Positions 6,571 through 9,483 of a stretch of 9,483 nucleotides of DNA are shown here, piece by piece. Positions within the stretch are counted from its first letter, which is position 1, and every line of letters starts with the position of its first letter. The stretch spans positions 1 to 9,483 of the forward strand of contig PWZG01000473.1 of the NCBI GenBank assembly GCA_003567575.1. The letters run 5' to 3'. The notes under the pieces were generated by a model. The model worked only from the letters and a program-made list of their open reading frames with translations. It ran no database searches and was not told where the DNA came from. This DNA is from PVC group bacterium. Lineage in GTDB: Bacteria > Verrucomicrobiota > Kiritimatiellia > CAIKKV01 > PXCX01. The translations under genes and the position numbers were made by a program.

Positions 6571-7266
6571 TCACCACAACTTAACCGGCAATTCGTATAC
6601 GTAAAGCAAACTGTAGTAGAGGCCTGCCAGAACAAAAATCAAACCGGTGACGCGCCGCACCCAGCGTTCGATCTGGGTCAGCCGATTGAACGCGCTGCCC
6701 AGCCGTTTCGAGGCAAAAGCGATTAGCAGGGCAAACGCGATCACCGGCGCGGCCGTGCCGAGTCCGTAGACCAGCGGTAGCATCACCATGGACTGATTTC
6801 GGGCGGACAATGGAATCAGTACGCCGAAAAACAGGCCGGCCGAGACCGGGCAGAACGACAGGGCAAAGAGCATCCCCAGCAACGCCGCCCAGCCGAGGCC
6901 GCCCTTTGCCGCGCGTTGCTGCACGCCGGCGCCGACCAGCGAAACCGACGCTGTTGTACGAAGCAATCCAAGCAACAGCATCCCGACCAGAATTAGCACG
7001 GGGCCAAGGATCTGATTGAGGTATTTCTGCAGAAACAGCGCGATTTCGCCGCTGGCCAGCAGTCCGGCCATGATCAACGCGCCCAGCAACACATAGGCAA
7101 CCGTGCGACCGGCGGCGTATAAAAGCCCCGAGAGCAAAACCGTACGCATTTTCTCGACCTTGCGGGCAATGAAACTGATGGCCGCGATGTTGGTCGCCAG
7201 CGGGCAGGGACTGATCGACGTCAGGATGCCGAACCAGAGAGCCGTAAGAATGACCGCCCAACTCAT
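6571..7266 (-). CDS. arsG: ArsG-family / CcdA-DsbD-like membrane permease
   Basis: The product is a 231-residue, six- to seven-helix membrane protein of the CcdA/DsbD-beta superfamily. The N-terminus WFGILTSISPCPLATNIAAISF is highly characteristic of the ArsG aromatic-arsenical efflux permease family. The two pseudo-symmetric cysteine motifs SPCPL (C21, first helix) and SFCPVS (C139, fourth helix) match the redox-active pair that shuttles electrons across the membrane in CcdA/DsbD. Hydrophobic segments lie at about 6-33, 43-70, 85-103, 125-150, 162-185 and 205-224. Two roles fit: efflux of trivalent organoarsenicals, as reported for ArsG, or thiol-electron transfer to the exported thioredoxin-fold partners encoded upstream. 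Its ATG overlaps the ArsF stop (ATGA, 7263-7266), so the two are coupled. No functional evidence here separates the two roles. Confidence 0.85.
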   Translation of the reverse strand: MSWAVILTALWFGILTSISPCPLATNIAAISFIARKVEKMRTVLLSGLLYAAGRTVAYVLLGALIMAGLLASGEIALFLQKYLNQILGPVLILVGMLLLGLLRTTASVSLVGAGVQQRAAKGGLGWAALLGMLFALSFCPVSAGLFFGVLIPLSARNQSMVMLPLVYGLGTAAPVIAFALLIAFASKRLGSAFNRLTQIERWVRRVTGLIFVLAGLYYSLLYVYELPVKLW

Positions 7267-7742
7267 GAACCCGTCTCCGGTCCGAGACTTTCGCGAATGG
7301 CGGCGCGCACATAGTCGAAGTATTCCTCACGGTTGCGAATCTTGGTCCAGACTTCGTCCAACCGTTGGAAATCGTCGCTGCCGGCGCGCGTGACCACGAT
7401 AGTGCTGGACGAAATGTTGTAGCGTCGGGCAAACGCCGTATCGCGCATGTAATCCACCGTCCGGAAGGCCAGCCGCCCGGATGCCAACGCATCGGCAAAT
7501 TCAGTCTCGACCAGCTCGCGAGCGAACCACTCGATTTGGTTGCATTCCGGACAGCGAAAGGTCATGTGGGCGGCGTAGACGACGACCTGAGAGGCTGGTG
7601 TCTCGCCCGTCGTTTTTGCTTCCGGTACGGTCTCTGCCTCCGGCACAGGCGCCGTTCGCCGTCCGGCGGCAAATCCGATCGTCACCAGCACAAACCCCAG
7701 CAGCAGTCGCGCGGCCCAAATACGTAGTTTTTCAATTTTCAT
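7263..7742 (-). CDS. arsF: ArsF-family membrane-anchored thioredoxin-fold protein
   Basis: The product has 159 residues. It has a basic N-terminus and a single hydrophobic anchor (about 9-26), a Pro/Glu/Thr linker (31-50), then a thioredoxin-like domain. VVVYAAHM leads to the redox motif C64-P-E-C67 (RCPECNQIEWFARE), followed by FRTVDY and a later strand STIVVTRAG, and a C-terminal helix YFDYVRAAIRESL. The pattern CxxCNxIE...A.E plus the 'LDEVW' segment is that of proteins annotated as ArsF-family nitroreductase subunits that accompany ArsG. The domain should face outside the cytoplasm. Usual partners ArsE and ArsR are not in the window. The start at 7742 has no strong Shine-Dalgarno. Its upstream region has been invaded by the REP-like and foldback elements, so its promoter may be altered. 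Confidence 0.8.
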   Translation of the reverse strand: MKIEKLRIWAARLLLGFVLVTIGFAAGRRTAPVPEAETVPEAKTTGETPASQVVVYAAHMTFRCPECNQIEWFARELVETEFADALASGRLAFRTVDYMRDTAFARRYNISSSTIVVTRAGSDDFQRLDEVWTKIRNREEYFDYVRAAIRESLGPETGS

Positions 7743-7781
7743 AGCCGAAACAATTCCGATTTCAGGTCACCTGGCGGATTC

Positions 7782-7826
7782 TTCCGCCGTCGCCCGATCC
7801 ACTTCGTGATCGGGACTATGGCGGAA
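7782..7826. repeat. REP-like hairpin upstream of arsF
   Basis: TTCCGCC (7782-7788) pairs with GGCGGAA (7820-7826) and CCCGATC (7793-7799) with GATCGGG (7808-7814) around an 8-base loop. Between them, G-U, U-A and G-C pairs leave only one mismatch and one bulged A, so the whole 45 bases form one near-continuous stem. A smaller hairpin, GGCGGA/TCCGCC (7773-7788), overlaps its left side. No U-run follows. The right half of this palindrome is exactly repeated at 8041-8054, after the foldback element. Confidence 0.6.
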
Positions 7827-8054
7827 TGGCACTTACTTAAGCCCGATTTCAAAGCCATAGCTTGTCAGCACGCCATGTGTGTGAGTGTGTGAGTACGTGG
7901 GTGTGTGAGGGTAAGAACGTTGCGTTACACATGTTCTTTTCGCTCTTCCCACATACCCACATACTCACATACCCACACACATCGACTGACATGAAATATC
8001 TCCGGATTCTGTTCCGAAATGACGTTAAGCAAGTGCAATTCGGGACTATGGCGG
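7811..8054. mobile_element. 216-base foldback (MITE-like) element with 14-base direct repeats
   Basis: The element proper is 7825-8040. It is bracketed by exact direct repeats CGGGACTATGGCGG at 7811-7824 and 8041-8054 (15 bases if the preceding T is counted). The termini are inverted repeats that directly abut these: AATGGCACTTACTTAA on the left, and on the right, read backwards, AATTGCACTTGCTTAA, both followed a few bases on by ATTTC. Inside, GTCAG (7864-7868) faces CTGAC (7986-7990), then come the octamer arms, then AAGAAC (7913-7918) facing GTTCTT (7933-7938). The unit is therefore one long imperfect palindrome. It encodes no protein with recognisable features. The arrangement is what a non-autonomous inserted element with a target-site duplication looks like. 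The mobilising enzyme is not identified. Confidence 0.65.
7876..7981. repeat. Inverted octamer arrays forming the inner arms of the foldback element
   Basis: The left arm (7876-7911) is four to five degenerate octamers such as TGTGTGAG, TACGTGGG, TGTGTGAG. The right arm (7948-7981) is octamers ACATACCC, ACATACTC, ACATACCC. Aligning the left arm with the reverse complement of the right gives 29 matches in 34 positions, all five differences being transitions. The 36-base centre contains a further 6-base stem. Short frames reading HTHILTYPHT or similar across this region are translation of the simple repeat, not genes. Confidence 0.7.
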
Positions 8055-8093
8055 GACAAGCCGAACACACCGCATGGTGAAACGACTGAAGAC

Positions 8094-8114
8094 GGCGCGC
8101 TCGGAGATCGCGCC
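8094..8114 (-). terminator. Possible weak terminator or hairpin after the SurA-thioredoxin gene
   Basis: GGCGCG and CGCGCC flank a 9-base loop, beginning 5 bases after the stop codon at 8120 in the minus direction. The sequence that follows (GTCTTCAGTCGTTTC) is only moderately T-rich, so intrinsic termination is doubtful. If functional it would separate the first two genes of the redox cluster from arsFG. Confidence 0.25.
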
Positions 8115-8119
8115 CTAGC

Positions 8120-9169
8120 TCATAATGTGACGCCGCAGCGCAGCAGGATGGCCTCGATCTGCTCCTCGGTCATCATACCGGTTTGCTGATGGATTTCTCC
8201 GCCATCGGCGTTGAAGAAGATCATGTGGGGAATACCGCGAATCCCATACCGGGAAGCCAGCACCTGGTCGCGGTCGGCATGCACGTAGACGACGTTCAGG
8301 CGTCCGTCATATTTTTCCCGGATGGCCTCGCGGATGGGTTTCATCATTTGACAGGGCATGCAACTGTCCGCGCCGAAACTGGCGAAGGTTGGCGTGCCGC
8401 TGGCGCGCGCCCGGTCAAGCGGGTTGTCAAGCGCCAGGGCGGCCTGTGTTTCGACCCATGCGGCGGCGACCGCGATCGGTGATTCCCGACCGAGTTCGCG
8501 GATGTGGCTCTCGACCATGATCTGTTGCTTTTCCTGCACCAGATGCTGTTGGATCGACGGGCGCACCTGGTCAAGCGGTGCGCCGCCGACCAGTTCGCGG
8601 TTTTCCTCGTAAAATATGTCGATTTCGGCATCGCTCACGGACACGCCGCCGACTAGTTGCTCGAAATAGCGCTGGACGAGGAGTTCGTCGCTCAAGCTCG
8701 TGGCGTCAAGAGTCTTGCGCGCCCTGGCCAGCAGCAGATCGCCGGTGGCTTTCTGTTCGAGCAGGAAAAACGCGTTTTGTCGCATCTGGTCGTGCATGGC
8801 AGGGGGAATCCGGTCCAGTTCGGCCTCCAGATCGGCGCGGGTGACGGCAAGACCTTCCGCTTGCAACAAGATCCCGGCCGGCAGGCCGTCCGTCAGGCGG
8901 GCCAGACGCAGGACTCCGCTGGACAGGGCCGGATAAACTTCAGCCAGCTCCGGGGCATCGTCCGGAATGTCCGGCGCCGGAATCACCGCCGCATCTGACG
9001 GCGCGGCACGTACGGGCGCGGCATCGCCGGGGTCCACCGCCCGTAAGGCGGCATCCTGTGTTTCCGTCCGTCCGCAACCTATAGTCGACAACAGTAATCC
9101 CGCTCCAACCGTTCCGGCTATAAAAGCGCCATATCGCCGATTCTCAATCTTGTTTCGTTTCCTCAACAT
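8120..9169 (-). CDS. Lipoprotein with SurA-N-like domain fused to a thioredoxin domain
   Basis: The product has 349 residues. A basic N-terminus, a hydrophobic run (about 14-30) and Cys32 in LLSTIGC suggest a lipoprotein; threonine at -3 makes the lipobox imperfect. Residues 33-100 are an Ala/Pro/Asp-rich linker. Residues 100-232 (LLQAEGLAVTRADLEAELDRIPP ... VSDAEIDIFYEENREL ... LDQVRPSIQQHLVQEKQQ) match the N-terminal chaperone module of SurA-type peptidyl-prolyl isomerases, without the parvulin catalytic insert. Residues 255-349 are a thioredoxin domain with C270-M-P-C273 and the cis-Pro loop RGIPHMIFF (P314). A Shine-Dalgarno AAAGGAA overlaps the upstream stop; spacing to the preceding gene is 10 bases, so it is co-transcribed with it. 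It probably handles disulfides of extracytoplasmic clients, but the client is unknown. Confidence 0.88.
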   Translation of the reverse strand: MLRKRNKIENRRYGAFIAGTVGAGLLLSTIGCGRTETQDAALRAVDPGDAAPVRAAPSDAAVIPAPDIPDDAPELAEVYPALSSGVLRLARLTDGLPAGILLQAEGLAVTRADLEAELDRIPPAMHDQMRQNAFFLLEQKATGDLLLARARKTLDATSLSDELLVQRYFEQLVGGVSVSDAEIDIFYEENRELVGGAPLDQVRPSIQQHLVQEKQQIMVESHIRELGRESPIAVAAAWVETQAALALDNPLDRARASGTPTFASFGADSCMPCQMMKPIREAIREKYDGRLNVVYVHADRDQVLASRYGIRGIPHMIFFNADGGEIHQQTGMMTEEQIEAILLRCGVTL

Positions 9170-9179
9170 ATTCGTTCCT

Positions 9180-9410
9180 TTATGACAGCAGCTTCTTGAT
9201 ATCTTCCGCGCTGAGCACCTTGCCCGCGCTCTTGACTTGGCCGTCCACGGCCAGCGCCGGGGTGGTCATCACGCCAAAGGCCATGATATCCTGAATCTTC
9301 TCGACTTTCTCCACGGTGGCCTCGATGCCAAGCGCCTTGACAGCCGCTTCCGCGTTGGCCGTCAGCAGCTTGCATTTCGGGCAACCGGTTCCCAGAATTT
9401 GAACTTTCAT
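9180..9410 (-). CDS. Small thioredoxin-like redox disulfide protein (CPKC)
   Basis: The product has 76 residues with no signal peptide, so it is cytosolic. It has the minimal thioredoxin/glutaredoxin fold: strand MKVQILGTG, redox site C10-P-K-C13, helix LLTANAEAAVKALG, strand TVEKVEKI, cis-Pro loop MTTPALAVDG (P51) and a C-terminal helix SAEDIKKLLS. This is the pattern of the 'small redox-active disulfide protein 2' / MTH895-like family, often found next to permeases and ars-type genes. A plausible role is to pass reducing equivalents from NADPH/thioredoxin reductase to the CcdA-like permease of this cluster; that is inference. The next gene starts 10 bases after its stop. Confidence 0.92.
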   Translation of the reverse strand: MKVQILGTGCPKCKLLTANAEAAVKALGIEATVEKVEKIQDIMAFGVMTTPALAVDGQVKSAGKVLSAEDIKKLLS

Positions 9411-9417
9411 TTTGTTT

Positions 9418-9423
9418 CCTCCT
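9418..9423 (-). promoter_or_regulatory. Shine-Dalgarno of the small thioredoxin gene
   Basis: AGGAGG on the minus strand lies 7 bases before the ATG at 9410, a full-strength site that fixes this start. Sequence upstream to the window edge (9424-9483) shows no convincing promoter, so transcription may begin outside the window. Confidence 0.8.
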
Positions 9424-9483
9424 CTGTTTTGTTTAACCGTTTTCCAAGAATCCGTTCATGATCACACAATTACCCCGTACACG

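Noticed and set aside
6581..7498. 305-residue minus-strand frame overlapping arsG and arsF
   Set aside because: Low-complexity Arg/Pro/Gly-rich shadow; the ArsG and ArsF frames in the same DNA have clear family motifs.
7876..7981. CRISPR-like tandem repeats
   Set aside because: Units are 8 bases with no spacers and the two arrays are inverted; no cas genes are present.
7849..8080. Open frames on both strands of about 72 residues across the octamer region
   Set aside because: Their sequence is translation of the simple repeat (runs such as HTHILTYPHT), frames are open on both strands because the repeat lacks stops, and no ribosome site or domain is present.
9433..9483. Possible 3' end of an upstream minus-strand gene ending MNGFLENG at 9433
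   Set aside because: The frame is open to the window edge and the 22-base gap to the next gene would suit an operon, but 16 codons are too few to support a gene.

Overview
The window looks like bacterial chromosome of about 55-58% GC (estimated by eye). Gene content suggests an anaerobic or microaerophilic Gram-negative bacterium, most likely of the PVC group (Verrucomicrobiota/Kiritimatiellota-like). The reasons are a flavodiiron oxygen-scavenging protein, several lipoproteins and signal-peptide proteins, a 444-residue protein that I associate with that group, and a degraded REP-associated transposase with interspersed palindromes. The taxonomic call is an inference from remembered protein families, not a search. 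No rRNA, tRNA or CRISPR array is visible.

Layout. (i) 1-978, minus: 5' part of an exported TPR-type protein that runs off the left edge. (ii) 1006-1191: divergent intergenic region with a good sigma70-like promoter and Shine-Dalgarno for the rightward operon. (iii) 1192-3712, plus: flavodiiron protein followed after 4 bases by a membrane-anchored helical-repeat protein. (iv) 3794-6193, plus: M48 metalloprotease lipoprotein with C-terminal TPRs, a short methylguanine-DNA methyltransferase with PCHRV active site, and a membrane-anchored beta-repeat protein; the last two overlap by ATGA. (v) 6194-6570: no intact gene; a broken 5' fragment of a REP-associated tyrosine transposase (RAYT) with REP-like palindromes embedded in it. 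(vi) 9410-6571, minus: a four-gene thiol-redox cluster. In transcription order it holds a small CPKC thioredoxin-like protein, a lipoprotein with a SurA-N-like domain fused to a CMPC thioredoxin domain, an ArsF-family CPEC membrane-anchored protein, and an ArsG/CcdA-family permease with two conserved Cys-Pro membrane motifs.

The redox cluster is interrupted between its second and third genes by 377 bases of non-coding DNA. This contains a REP-like hairpin whose right half has been duplicated by insertion of a 216-base foldback element (7825-8040). The element has terminal inverted repeats abutting exact 14-base direct repeats, and inner arms built of degenerate octamers. This element and the four-protein redox relay are the two most interesting items here. 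The relay can be read as cytosolic thioredoxin-like donor, CcdA-type membrane conduit, then two extracytoplasmic thioredoxin-fold acceptors, one of them with a folding-chaperone-like module. Its link to aromatic arsenicals rests only on ArsF/ArsG family resemblance.
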